NCBI RefSeq assembly: GCF_026262505.1
Contig: NC_067207.1
Span: 18,816,082-18,880,081, forward strand
Reading direction: 5' to 3'
Length of the DNA: 64,000 nucleotides
From: Trichomonas vaginalis G3
Taxonomy: Eukaryota > Parabasalia > Trichomonadida > Trichomonadidae
Position numbers and translations under genes: made by a program. The notes beneath the pieces were generated by a model. That model searched no databases and had not been told where the DNA came from. It was given only the letters and a program-made list of their open reading frames with translations. Positions within the stretch are counted from its first letter, which is position 1; the number at the start of each line of letters is the position of its first letter. Below, in pieces: positions 1 to 9,681 of this stretch.

Positions 1-384
1 TAAATTTATTATTGAATCATAATTATTAATTATTATATCACGGTAAATTTTCATTAATTCAGAATTAATGTCTATTTTATATGGGTTCTCGATGTTTGAT
101 GAAAGAGGTGGGGGGTATGCTGGATAAGTGGGAATTTCAACGGGTTCTTTACCAGGTTCAGATAAAATGATTGAGTCTCCATTCTCATGGTTTTCTTCAT
201 TCTCCTCATTCTTCGGTAAGTCACGAGTTAATAAATTTGGTTGAGTTGCTGACCTTGTTAATTCAGGGCTAACATTAACTTTAACATTTTGAATAATTCG
301 TGATTTATCATCATTTACGTTATAACCAATAGTAATCTCTGCTTTTGCGTTAGTGTTCTTTTGACTAGTGAAACGTCTTCTCAT
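1..384 (-). CDS. Maverick/Polinton hypothetical protein, partial at window edge
   Basis: An ORF starting at an ATG (384-382) stays open to the left edge for 128 codons. The visible part has a basic start (MRRR), a polar, Glu/Asn/Pro-rich middle and no domain I recognise. It is the next gene downstream of the 299-aa ORF in the same direction with only 32 bp between them, so it belongs to the same element and transcription direction. Confidence 0.5.
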   Translation of the reverse strand, partial: MRRRFTSQKNTNAKAEITIGYNVNDDKSRIIQNVKVNVSPELTRSATQPNLLTRDLPKNEENEENHENGDSIILSEPGKEPVEIPTYPAYPPPLSSNIENPYKIDINSELMKIYRDIIINNYDSIINL

Positions 385-416
385 TTATATTCGAATAAAA
401 AAATATATTTAAACTT

Positions 417-1316
417 TTATTTTGCTGGAACTTTTGAATCTATTATTCCCTGTATTTGTTCATGAAGTTGATTTTTAGCTGTTTCATCGAAATTAATAGA
501 CCGAATATATTCATTAATTGCATTCTTATAATCAACTGATTTCTCAAATTTTCTTTTATCTGATTCCTTAACTAAATCATAAGTTAAACCTCGTTGCTGA
601 TATAATGGTTTCTTAATTAAATCTTTGAATGCTTGAGATAAAGCACCTGATGCAATTCTTGCTACTATAATTGGTTGGAATTGCTGTTTAAGTTCATCTT
701 TAACATTTGCGAAAACTGGATCGAATAAAGCAACTTTAAAGAATTTCTTAGCTGAAATTTCAGGTCTAATATTTGCATATTGACCATCAAACTGGTTAGA
801 ATATCGTGGTAATCCATCCGGTCCCTCTTCAATAGCATTTAATTCTTCATTGAAATAAGAATATGGATTATGACGGTATGAATTAATTGGACCATTTTCA
901 CCTTCTCCAATGTATTGTTTAACAGCTTTTCCATTTTCATCAAATTGCATAGGATAATGTTCATTATATGCTTTACGTTTAGGATAATCAGATACAGTTA
1001 ATTTATAACCATTTATGACTTTAATATTACCTTGACCATCAGTAACGAAAACTTCATTTATACCATCAGGTTTTCCATTTGGACCCGTAATGTCTGCTTC
1101 GTGTGCTTCCCAATTTGGACCATGACGTTTGGCATATGCTTGAGCTTCTGGTAATGTTAAAACGTTTCTCATTTGTTTAACATCTTTTTGAAGACCAGCA
1201 ACAATATGAACTAATTCTTTCATTCCATCAGGAACTTTCATAGTTCTATTATATGCACCCCTTTTGTTTGTCCCTTGTTTTAATGGAACCTGTAAAAGAT
1301 TTGCTATTTCTGTCAT
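417..1316 (-). CDS. Maverick/Polinton hypothetical protein, 299 aa
   Basis: This is a complete ATG-to-stop frame of 299 aa. It is polar, with a Lys-rich N-terminus, a Gly/Pro/Asn-rich middle (about residues 75-175) and a charged, probably helical C-terminal third. I see no enzyme motif. Its place beside the ATPase and capsid regions suggests a structural or morphogenesis role, but that is inference from position only. Confidence 0.6.
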   Translation of the reverse strand: MTEIANLLQVPLKQGTNKRGAYNRTMKVPDGMKELVHIVAGLQKDVKQMRNVLTLPEAQAYAKRHGPNWEAHEADITGPNGKPDGINEVFVTDGQGNIKVINGYKLTVSDYPKRKAYNEHYPMQFDENGKAVKQYIGEGENGPINSYRHNPYSYFNEELNAIEEGPDGLPRYSNQFDGQYANIRPEISAKKFFKVALFDPVFANVKDELKQQFQPIIVARIASGALSQAFKDLIKKPLYQQRGLTYDLVKESDKRKFEKSVDYKNAINEYIRSINFDETAKNQLHEQIQGIIDSKVPAK

Positions 1317-1344
1317 GTTTAATTATAAATAAAAAATAAAAATT

Positions 1345-2180
1345 AATTATAAAAAGTTAATCAAATTTAACACTCCTTTATTTAAATCAACTATTATTTT
1401 TCCATGTTCACCTAATTGCTGATATTGTGTGTAAAGTTCATTAATGCTCATTGGTAAATTCACTTGATAAAGCATAACGTTCAACTGTTGACGACTAAAC
1501 CCACTGAAAATGAAAAGGTTGATAGATTTGATTTAATGTTTGTGCTTAATGCTTTGAAATATTGAACAGCCATAAAGAATGAACACTGAATGTGTCGACA
1601 TTGAGTTAATAACTGATTAAAATATGATTTCTCATTTGTTATTAGTTTTGATTTCACTGCATCATCTAGAAAAATGAGTGAATGCAAAAATTCTTTATCA
1701 AAATTTGAAATGAAAGTGTTTCAAATAATTCATCCCGTTGTTTATCAATAATTTTATCCTCTAATCCTTGCTTCTTGATTGTATTATATAATTCTTTATA
1801 CATTAAAAAGTTTTTTAAATAATCTTCTGCTTCTTCTTGTGATAAATAAATAATTGGAATTTTGATTAAATGCTTTAAAGATTCAAATGTATCATCTGAA
1901 GGTGAACCTGAACGGTTGATATAAATTAACACATGTGAATGGGGGAAGTGTTAGCAATAATGATAATTTGTTTTAATATCGTTAATGTTTTACCTTTATT
2001 TTGTTTACCAATTGCTGCAGTGATTGAATTTAAGTAACATTCAGAATATGGAATTTTCATTAATTTTTCCTTAGATAGAGCATTTCTATTATCACTCAAT
2101 GCTTCATTAATCATATCATCTACGTATGTATTATATACTCCTGCTAATTCTTCATAAGGGGTGGATGAATTTAAATCCAT
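1345..2180 (-). pseudogene. Maverick/Polinton packaging-ATPase fossil
   Basis: The region between the 299-aa ORF and the capsid-type ORF carries a P-loop-like motif near its beginning and a Walker-B-like hydrophobic stretch ending in acidic residues further on. This is the expected order for an A32/FtsK-HerA type DNA-packaging ATPase, which normally sits next to the capsid gene in Polintons. The region is broken, with about two or three breaks, and is treated as a fossil. Confidence 0.65.
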
Positions 2181-2204
2181 TTAATCAAAAATAAATTTAT
2201 AATT

Positions 2205-3842
2205 TTAAACATTTCTATTCATCAATATTTCATCATATGAACTTCTATACTGTGGTGGTGTACCTGTTGGATGATATTTCAAACCTTCATCCGGTGTCCA
2301 TGTCCAATATGTAGTCCTAGTAAACCAAACCTGAGGAGGATTTGTCACCTTTGAACAGTAAGTGTCATTTTCACCCTGAATGATTGGATAAGCTTTCACT
2401 TGTACTGTAACTTGTGAGTTGAAAGTTTCTAATCCATCAAAGAATATACCCGCTCCATCACGTTGAACTGGAATAGTGCATAAGAATGAAGTTTGGTCTT
2501 TCCATGTTCTAGCTAATGGCGTGCCATCATCTGCATTCAGTGGTCTAGTTAATGAGTCCTCGTATTCTTCCGTGCATTCATTCACTCCATCTAAATCAGA
2601 AGCTTGAAGCATACGTGTAAAGAATATGTCACCCACTGTGGTCATCGCTTGATCGGGGAAGTTTCTGGAATCTATAGTGACCTGAAGACCTCGAAGCATT
2701 GGATTTTCTAAAACTGTTCTTTGCATTGCATTCTTCGGAAATGTTAACACAACATCTGTAACATTATGAAGAGCGTATGAGAAATCTGAGCTAATACCTT
2801 CAGGAGTGATGCAACCTCCATTTAGTGAACGAACGTCAATATGTTGAGCTGGAATCATGAATGGATCTTCCTTACTGAATAAACGTGGTATTGCTTTAAC
2901 TGATTCTTCAATTAAACCGTATCCTGGTGTAATGCATTTATCCTCTAAAACTTCCATCTTTGTGCATGAAATAATAACGTCATCAACTGTTGCGTCAGCA
3001 GATGTAGCGGCTAAGCTTGTAATTAATTTGGCAGGAAGTCCGATTTGTTGGAATTTGCGATCATATTTATAAACATGATTCATAATCTTTTCATAATTTT
3101 CATCAGTTATCTTTTCATAAACGTAATTTTGTAAATCAGCAACTCTTAACGGGTCAACCTGACAAAATACTAAAGTATCCCTGAAAACATAATATTTAAG
3201 AATGATATCACCAAATGATTTAGGATAATCATCGAACGCCTGAAATGCTAACAAATCATTTACCGGAATAATCATATCAAAAGTGACATCAACTTCTTCA
3301 TTTGCTTTTGAAAACTTCTGAAGGGTCAATATATTTACCACATACTGAGTTATCATATTTTTGAACATTATTATATAACGAATGAACAAACTTTTTAACT
3401 TTCCTTTCTGATTTTGGTTTATATGTTGCAAATGCGAAAGATTCACGGGCGCAATCCATTGAAGATAACCGGCATCACCTCTTTCAGTTTCTACTTCTAA
3501 TTGTTTAAAGCTTTGATTTGATGATTTGTAACCAACGAATAAACGCATGCATTTAAAAGCGGCATCACATGTGAAAGCTTTATTTGAAACTAGAGTTGCT
3601 TTAACTTTGCGTTTAATATATGTGTCACCTAATTGGTTCACATCATGAGCCGGATTTGTAATTCTTAAATGAGTTTGTTTATCATCAAAATATGGAGTAT
3701 CAGAGTCATAGCATGAACTTTCAAGTTCTCTATAATATCTTCTACCGTCATTCTTTGCGAATATTTCATTTATCTTTTCGAATGAATGAAACACATTTCC
3801 ATTAATTGGTTTAGTGTTTGGCACTAAATAGTTAGTCGTCAT
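2205..3842 (-). CDS. Maverick/Polinton capsid-type structural protein, 545 aa
   Basis: This is a long ATG-initiated frame of 545 aa with no visible interruption. The N-terminus (asparagine/proline-rich, then EKINEIF and a Tyr-Asp-Ser-Asp-Thr-Pro stretch), a central PVNDLLAFQAFDDYP segment, an ADLDG motif and the C-terminal YWTW...GLKYHPTGTP block match my memory of the capsid-like protein of trichomonad Mavericks. Family capsids are double jelly-roll proteins forming the virion shell; that fold cannot be shown from sequence here. It is the largest gene of the visible part. The assignment is from recall, not from a search. Confidence 0.7.
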   Translation of the reverse strand: MTTNYLVPNTKPINGNVFHSFEKINEIFAKNDGRRYYRELESSCYDSDTPYFDDKQTHLRITNPAHDVNQLGDTYIKRKVKATLVSNKAFTCDAAFKCMRLFVGYKSSNQSFKQLEVETERGDAGYLQWIAPVNLSHLQHINQNQKGKLKSLFIRYIIMFKNMITQYVVNILTLQKFSKANEEVDVTFDMIIPVNDLLAFQAFDDYPKSFGDIILKYYVFRDTLVFCQVDPLRVADLQNYVYEKITDENYEKIMNHVYKYDRKFQQIGLPAKLITSLAATSADATVDDVIISCTKMEVLEDKCITPGYGLIEESVKAIPRLFSKEDPFMIPAQHIDVRSLNGGCITPEGISSDFSYALHNVTDVVLTFPKNAMQRTVLENPMLRGLQVTIDSRNFPDQAMTTVGDIFFTRMLQASDLDGVNECTEEYEDSLTRPLNADDGTPLARTWKDQTSFLCTIPVQRDGAGIFFDGLETFNSQVTVQVKAYPIIQGENDTYCSKVTNPPQVWFTRTTYWTWTPDEGLKYHPTGTPPQYRSSYDEILMNRNV

Positions 3843-3911
3843 TTATTAATAAATAAAAAATCAAAATTAAAAGATGAAAATGAATTTTTAATTTTAATGA
3901 AATAATCAACT

Positions 3912-4127
3912 ATGGCTGCAGGTATATTTAAGAAACTGTGGGATAAAGTAAAAAGAGGAGCGAGTAAAGTTTGGGAAACATTGAAGAAGGGAGCAAATTG
4001 GATATTTAAGAATAAAGAAGCAATTAGTGACGTAGCTGAATCAATAACACCAAAAGCTGCCCCAATAAGAGAAATTTTAAATAAAGGAGAAAAAGTTTAT
4101 CAAAGACTACAACCAATACTAAGATAA
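3912..4127 (+). CDS. Maverick/Polinton small amphipathic protein A, 71 aa
   Basis: A 71-aa protein on the plus strand, convergent with the similar protein that follows. It begins MAAGIFKKLWDKVKRG and continues as a basic, Trp- and Lys-rich amphipathic helix. The N-terminal ten residues are almost the same as those of the neighbour at 4163-4387 (MAAG, then Ile or Phe, then FKKLWD). Length and charge recall minor virion peptides that bind membrane or DNA in this lineage; the function is inference. Confidence 0.55.
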   Translation: MAAGIFKKLWDKVKRGASKVWETLKKGANWIFKNKEAISDVAESITPKAAPIREILNKGEKVYQRLQPILR

Positions 4128-4162
4128 AAATAATATTTATTTATTTTTCCACTATCTACCTC

Positions 4163-4387
4163 CTATTTTATTAAGTATTCCTTCAGCATTCCACCAATTG
4201 CGTTACCTGCTTGTGCTCCCATCGCCGGATTACCTGCTTTAGTACCTAATACCCCACCTATGATAGTTCCAGCCGTTTTCGCTACTGGTGCCAAAAAGTT
4301 TGCAACAGGTTTAATAACCTTTTTATAAACCCAACCCGCAGCTTTCTTAATTCCATCCCATAATTTTTTAAAGAATCCTGCCGCCAT
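4163..4387 (-). CDS. Maverick/Polinton small amphipathic protein B, 74 aa
   Basis: A 74-aa protein on the minus strand whose start MAAGFFKKLWDGIKK mirrors that of the 71-aa neighbour. Its second half is different: a Gly/Ala-rich hydrophobic stretch (GTIIGGVLGTKAGNP, about residues 40-54), which could insert in membranes. The pair looks like an old duplication with divergent tails. A minor-virion role is inferred from context. Confidence 0.55.
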   Translation of the reverse strand: MAAGFFKKLWDGIKKAAGWVYKKVIKPVANFLAPVAKTAGTIIGGVLGTKAGNPAMGAQAGNAIGGMLKEYLIK

Positions 4388-4446
4388 TTCTGATTTAATA
4401 TTAATTAAAAAATATATTTCATCACTTATATTCTAATTTTTATTTA

Positions 4447-4821
4447 ATGATAAATGAAACCGATTTTAAAAAAAATGAAACAGAGGAGGAAGAAATAAAT
4501 GAAAGTGAAAATGTTCAACAAAAAATAAACGTTGTTAAACCAATTACTGAAATAAAAATTTTTTCATCTGTTGAAGAATTTAATGACTATTATGCTAATA
4601 ATAAAAAATTATTTGAAGAATTGACAACATGTAAATTGAATAAAATGTTTAAAATTGATGGATTCAAAATTTCAAAAATAAAAGGAGTGGTTAGTTTGAA
4701 ATCTATTCCTCAATCAAGAATCACCTCATTAATGAAAATTGATGATTTAACAAAAAGAATAGAAGAGATTGAAGAAAGAATGAATCAAATAATTGATTTC
4801 ATAAATTCAAATAATCATTAG
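4447..4821 (+). CDS. Maverick/Polinton acidic/coiled-coil protein, 124 aa
   Basis: A 124-aa frame on the plus strand, last gene before the non-coding terminus. The first 25 residues are strongly acidic (Glu/Asn). A middle region of about residues 60-90 includes CKLNKMFKIDGFKISKIKG, and the last 30 residues (DLTKRIEEIEERMNQI) form a probable short coiled coil. I do not recognise a named family. Position suggests it belongs to the element. Confidence 0.5.
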   Translation: MINETDFKKNETEEEEINESENVQQKINVVKPITEIKIFSSVEEFNDYYANNKKLFEELTTCKLNKMFKIDGFKISKIKGVVSLKSIPQSRITSLMKIDDLTKRIEEIEERMNQIIDFINSNNH

Positions 4822-5300
4822 TTTCTAATTTCTTTTACTCATTTATGAGGTCTTTGATTATGACTCCATTGATTCCATTCATGATTTAATCAATGTTTAA
4901 TTAATCGTGGAATATCTGACATCATCTATATATAGTTTCTTTTATAAGTGATGAAATATATTTTTAATTAATGATTTATTTTTTTATGTATGAGCTGAGT
5001 GTAAATGTCTTACAATATTGAATATTTTTAAATCTTGATTTATTCAAAAACGTAAGAATAAAAACCGTAAGAATCATACATTTTTTACTTCATATGTTAA
5101 AAAAAATGATACAAAATCGTTCAATATTGTATGAATTCTTACGTTTACAAAAAAAGTCACACAACCCATCAACATATACTACTTTAAAATTAATGTTAAT
5201 TTTTTAATGGTTTATAAATAAATATATTTTAATGCATCGTCTATATATAGATGTAACAAAAAAAGTCACACAACCCGTCATATACTACTACTGAAATATA
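4822..5300. repeat. Non-coding terminus of the Maverick with short direct and inverted repeats
   Basis: There is no gene here. A 21-bp word (AC, seven A, then GTCACACAACCC) occurs at 5147-5167 and again at 5256-5276, both followed by a TATACTAC-like word. CGTAAGAATCATAC at 5066-5079 is echoed in inverted form at 5129-5143. A CTATATATAG word occurs near 4930 and near 5240. The cluster resembles subterminal repeats of a terminal inverted repeat, but the other element end is outside the window. Confidence 0.5.
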
Positions 5301-5428
5301 AAATCGTCAAATGCTTCAAAACAAAAGCGATTGTATGGAAAAAGGAAAAACCAAATGAAATTGTTAAAGGTTACAGTTTATTAGTTTGAAATTATAAAAA
5401 AAATTGGATCTTATTAAAAGAAATTGGC

Positions 5429-5767
5429 TTATTCGAAGTCGTCAAATGGCATCTTTTGGCGGATGTTTGTAATTTCTGGGATTTCTTCTTGAACTGTGCC
5501 AAGAACACCATTGTAAAGTGTTGTGTTCTTGCATCCACAGCCTTCGCAAGCGCCTTCGAGCTGAACAATCATGCAACCATTCTTAATATCGACAAGTTCA
5601 ATATCTCCATGGTCCTGCTTGATGAATGGTCTGACTTTTTCTTCAATGATCTTGTTGACTCTCTGGAATAACTTATCTGCATCTGTTTCCTTGACTGCCT
5701 CCTTGGCAAATGAGCGGATGAAGAAGTTTCCGAATCCGAATGTGCTGTTCTTTACTGCTGCGAGCAT
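5429..5767 (-). CDS. NifU-like (Nfu) iron-sulfur scaffold, hydrogenosomal
   Basis: The 112-aa protein has an N-terminal presequence-like stretch (MLAAVKN...FIRSFAKE, about 21 residues) of the kind used for trichomonad hydrogenosome import. A C-terminal NifU domain follows (about residues 33-105) with the Fe-S ligating Cys74-x-x-Cys77 in EGACEGCGC and the family helix after it. Nfu proteins hold a transient 4Fe-4S cluster and pass it to apo-proteins such as hydrogenase or ferredoxin-type targets. The start is supported by an initiator-like TCATT (5776-5772) just before the ATG. It is a single gene with AT-rich flanks and is complete. Confidence 0.9.
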   Translation of the reverse strand: MLAAVKNSTFGFGNFFIRSFAKEAVKETDADKLFQRVNKIIEEKVRPFIKQDHGDIELVDIKNGCMIVQLEGACEGCGCKNTTLYNGVLGTVQEEIPEITNIRQKMPFDDFE

Positions 5768-6546
5768 TAGAAATGAAGTCAGTCCATCAAAAAAAATTCA
5801 AAGCTCCAAAAATTGATCCCCTATTATTTTAAAATTTTAGATTTTATTCTCTTTATAGTCAATTAATCCGAATTTAAATTTTTAAATTTTGAAATAAATT
5901 TTTTGGAGAAACAAATTTGAATTAATCCTTCAATTCGATATAAAGCCGGTCATCAAAAAATGTGCAGTAATAATGTTCATGTTTGGGAAAATTGGGAATT
6001 TGGGAAAGACGCTAAGACCATCACAAAAAATAAAAAGCCCTCAATCTTGTCAAACGTTAAAAGTGACATTGAGATAAAGTTGGTCTGAGCAACTATGCTG
6101 ACCAACAATAATCAACTTATCATACAACATCTTGAATTGCATAGAGTTACAATTTCGGTATTATTTTACTGTAAAACTGATTTAAATTTCAATCTTGTTC
6201 AAAAACCGAGCAGCATGGTTTAATGCTTATGACTATAGTCACATTGTGACATTCTGATTAAAGATCAATGCCGTATAATAATTACTTTAAAGATTTTTAA
6301 TCGATCTGGTAATCGATACTCTAATTAGGTGTTACAATGGTATTCCAATATAAACGTCAGACAATTTTACTATTATTGCTTACTATACCTTATTTGAATT
6401 TTGTATTATATATCAATTTTCCAAATTTGGAATTTTTACTTAGTCTAGGGCCCAAAATATATAATAATCTACATATTCGAATAGATTGCAGTTGTTCTGA
6501 AAACAGAATCTCATCAAGAGGAAAAAGTCAATAAATTCAAAAGATT
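5768..6546. other. AT-rich intergenic stretch
   Basis: No supported gene. A 65-codon frame at 6337-6534 has no family features and no initiator-like box. Nothing else was seen apart from the Nfu upstream region. Confidence 0.5.
5772..5776 (-). promoter_or_regulatory. Initiator (Inr)-like TCATT before Nfu
   Basis: On the minus strand TCATT is followed four bases later by the Nfu ATG. It fits the trichomonad initiator consensus TCA-Y-(T/A), which is normally within about 20 nt of the start codon. Confidence 0.55.
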
Positions 6547-7480
6547 TTACATTAAAATGAATACAGAAATCAAAATAATATTAAACTGATAATAATTTCT
6601 AAATAGGCAATTGCATGAAACAGCATTGCATGAAAATCTTGTAATTTTGATGAATCCGTTTCCAAAATGTCCATGCGATTCCATCTTGTTGTAAGGAGAC
6701 ATCATTTCGCTACTACCATCAATCATCAATGTTTTGATAAACCTTATTCCTGAATAGTGGATTGATGGATTATTTTCCTGGCTAAAATAAATTTCATTTT
6801 GAGATGTAGAATTTTCTAGGACAGAAATACAGCCAGGATGACCGCTAATATAGCTACTTCCACCACCTCCACCTTCATTCCTATATGCAATTGATGAGCC
6901 GCCGCCAAAATAGCCCCCACCGCCAGATCCGCTCCCATCTCTTTCTGCATGAAAACCGCCACCAAAACCAAAAGTGCCATTGACAATTCCATACCCTCCT
7001 TGTGTCTGGGTTCCGCCAGTAGACTTGTTATTTGATGCATTCATACCGATTAGACCACCACCAGGACCTCCAATCCCAAAAGTATCACTCCCAGCACCAG
7101 CTCCAGCTACGATTATACGACTTTTTAATGAAGAAAAGTTACCATACTCGCCTCCTATGAGTCTAATATCGCTGGCACCTCCACCACCTAAGTCACCTAT
7201 ACCGCCTCCTCCATAAACTATATTTTTACAACGTGGCATCCCTTCATGGCCAACATACAAATAAAATTTTTTCACTTTCTCTAATATAATATCACCTGAA
7301 ACGTAGGATCCGTTTACAGGATTGGATGAACTTGAATAATATCCGCCACTACTGCCCCAAAGCTCAAAACGATAATATCCAGGATCCAATGAAACTTCAT
7401 AGGTTCAGATATATCATAACTTGGACCTTTGAATGGAAATGATAGGGTATTATTGAGTGGAAACTTTATTTTTGACTAAT
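6547..7480 (-). pseudogene. Glycine-rich secreted/surface protein, 5' end broken
   Basis: The main frame (7407 down to 6547) encodes a glycine-rich protein with repeated GGG clusters, SLDPGYYRFELWG near its start, GGGGASDIR, RIIVAGAGAG and a hydrophobic C-terminus (FNIILISVFILM). The secreted protein at 49025-50005 has the same order of motifs. There is no in-frame ATG: the frame opens just after a TGA at 7407-7405, and the expected upstream part (FPFKGPSYDIS) is in another frame at about 7408-7480, itself closed by a TAG. A frameshift near 7405 plus loss of the signal-peptide exonic region is the simplest reading. It belongs to the Gly_rich (PF12810-like) family and is probably no longer expressed as a full protein. 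Confidence 0.65.
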
Positions 7481-8757
7481 TTTTTAAATCATAATAAAAT
7501 TGTGGTAAGAAAACGAAAGAGTGAGGAAAATGGCAGCTATTTAATGGCTGGTTAAAGGCAAAACTGAAAATTAAAAAGTATGATCAATGAAATTTAAACC
7601 TCATTTATAAAATCATTTCGAATCCTTAGATGTTGTATCATAAGATTAATATCATAAGCTTTGTGATAATGAATGCTAAACCAATATACGTTTTGGCAAG
7701 ACTAATTCAAAATTTTGAATGATATCAAGATATCTGAATTGAATGACAACATTATTTGATCTATGTAATTTCCATACTTTATAAAGTGATTTGTTAATAA
7801 ATTATAGTAGCAAAAATGCCCAAGTGGCATTTTTTCATGACAATCACTATTACGTTTTAAATTTTAGCATAAACAATGGCCAAAATTGCAATTAGTAAGA
7901 TTTTTAGCCTATAGAAATGCATGGAGTGCATAATTTAGATCACCATAAATGAGATTTCAAAATCAAAAATTTATCATAATTATATTAATTACGAATCTAA
8001 TTATGAAATGAGTTTAAATGAAACATATTTAGTGTTTTTATCTTCAAATGTACTATCTCAACAATTGAGACATTATTTATTTCATTCATTCTGAAAAAAC
8101 AAGATTTGGTTGATAATGTGATATGAAATGGCAGATTTATCTAACGATATCATCTATCTGAATTCAAATTCAAGCATGAATCGGTCAAAAACACTTTAAT
8201 TTTACGTTCTATCTGCGTATTTTGCAACAAAAGATAAATGATATTATTTTATTAAATGTACTCTATATACTATTCTTCGAAAATTTTTTATAAAAATGAT
8301 TTTGAATGCTAACAAATTTAGCAAATGCATTACAGTTCAATTTTTATAGATCAAGGCAACGTACAATCAAGTATCTTGAAGTTAAATCTCAATATTTTAT
8401 TGAGATAATTATCAAAAGTGGATTATTTTCTTGTATTCAAAAAATTGAAAAATTGGGCCATTTAAATTGAATGATCATTTATCAAATTAAATAGTGATCT
8501 AAATCAATATTGATCCATTATATTCTGAATAGTAATAAAAATAATTGCTTCAAAAGTGTAAACAAAAATTGAAAAATTCAGACAAAGATACATCATTGAT
8601 AATTTTTTGCATTAATCATTATGTGATAAATAGTTTAACTTGAAAACTTCAACGTGTTGCCATTTAAATTTGTTGCATTTCAATGTGTATATTCAATTTT
8701 TGTGAAGATGAATCATAGCGTTTCAAAATCATTTAACACAAAATCAACTTTACCAAG
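7481..8757. other. AT-rich intergenic stretch
   Basis: About 1.3 kb of AT-rich sequence without a supportable ORF, RNA gene or clear repeat. It separates the glycine-rich pseudogene from the kinase gene. Confidence 0.5.
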
Positions 8758-9681
8758 ATGCAACACCGTGAGATTGTTGAACGGTTTGGTAAGTATAAAT
8801 TCATCAAAAAGATAGGTGAAGGTGCATTTGCAATGATTGCACTATGCCAAAATCAAAAGACAAAAGAAAATGTTGCGATCAAAGTTATAAATAGAAAACA
8901 CGTCCTTGAAAACGGGATACTAGAGTATTTAGAGCGCGAATTAAAGTTGATTGGTAGGATTAATCACCCATCATTCCCTAAATACCATGAAATCATTTAC
9001 AATGAAGATTCGATTTTAATTGTAATGGAATATATGCCGAATGGCAACCTCATAGAGTTGGTTAACAGTGGTGTTAACTTTTCAATGTCAGATAAGCTTA
9101 ATATCTTATACAAGATTGCATCTGGAATAAATTACCTTCACGAAAGAGGTATTTCTCATCGAGACATTAAGGCAGAGAACATTGTCTTTGATTCAGATTA
9201 CCAGCCTAAGATCATCGATTTTGGCCTAGCTCACGAAAAAGAATGTCACTTAAAAACATTTTGTGGCACACCAAATTATATTGCCCCAGAAGTCATTACA
9301 GCGCATGTTCTCTTAACAAAGAAGTTTCCATTCGAATTCAAGAGCGAGGCAAAGTTCATCAAAGAAATCATGACAAATTCATTGAAAATCCAAAATTTGT
9401 GCTATGGAGAAATGCATGACCTTATCAACGATTGCCTTGTAATAGAGCCTGAAAGAAGATTGACATCAAAGCAAATAGTAGCCAAGCTTGATGAGATAAT
9501 ATCAAAAAGAAACATTTTCCTTACAATGTCCGGAAGAATTACAATTCCAAAGATGATAAGATTAGACATTTTCAATAGATGCAACACAGATAAATTCTTG
9601 GAGTACTCCCTGGAACAAGGAGATTTAATATATCTAGGACGCGTTCTAACTATTATTCATAAAATAAATGTATGTATTTAA
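8758..9681 (+). CDS. Ser/Thr protein kinase missing subdomain IX
   Basis: A 307-aa CAMK/AMPK-like kinase. Visible motifs are a glycine-loop GEGAFA (21-25, third Gly replaced by Ala), VAIKVI with Lys42, HRDIKAEN (134-141), DFG (154-156), GTPNYIAPE (170-178) and a C-lobe ending in PERRLTSKQI. Between APEVI (180) and VLLTKKFPF (184) the usual 20 or so residues with the D-x-W-x-x-G of subdomain IX are absent, without loss of frame. Subdomain IX holds the catalytic loop in place, so activity is doubtful. The C-terminal tail (MSGRITIPKMIR) resembles the tail of the disrupted kinase at 20584-22443, so the two belong to one subfamily. Confidence 0.75.
   Translation: MQHREIVERFGKYKFIKKIGEGAFAMIALCQNQKTKENVAIKVINRKHVLENGILEYLERELKLIGRINHPSFPKYHEIIYNEDSILIVMEYMPNGNLIELVNSGVNFSMSDKLNILYKIASGINYLHERGISHRDIKAENIVFDSDYQPKIIDFGLAHEKECHLKTFCGTPNYIAPEVITAHVLLTKKFPFEFKSEAKFIKEIMTNSLKIQNLCYGEMHDLINDCLVIEPERRLTSKQIVAKLDEIISKRNIFLTMSGRITIPKMIRLDIFNRCNTDKFLEYSLEQGDLIYLGRVLTIIHKINVCI

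Larger units (their letters stand above)
1..5300. mobile_element. Maverick/Polinton, right-hand part, truncated by window edge
   Basis: A block of virus-like genes runs mostly on the minus strand and continues past the left window edge. Parts seen are an open partial ORF, a 299-aa ORF, a decayed packaging-ATPase region, a 545-aa capsid-type protein, two short amphipathic proteins facing each other and a 124-aa acidic protein, followed by about 480 bp of AT-rich non-coding terminus with short repeats. The capsid-type protein resembles those of trichomonad Mavericks, and this gene order is usual for that family. Polymerase, integrase and protease are not in the window. The element is broken in the ATPase region, with about two or three breaks; the other ORFs look open, so it is probably fairly young. 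The right boundary is an estimate between the last repeat and the Nfu gene. Confidence 0.8.

Noticed and set aside
6337-6534. 65-codon plus-strand ORF
   Set aside because: Hydrophobic, low complexity, no family motif and no initiator-like box; likely chance.
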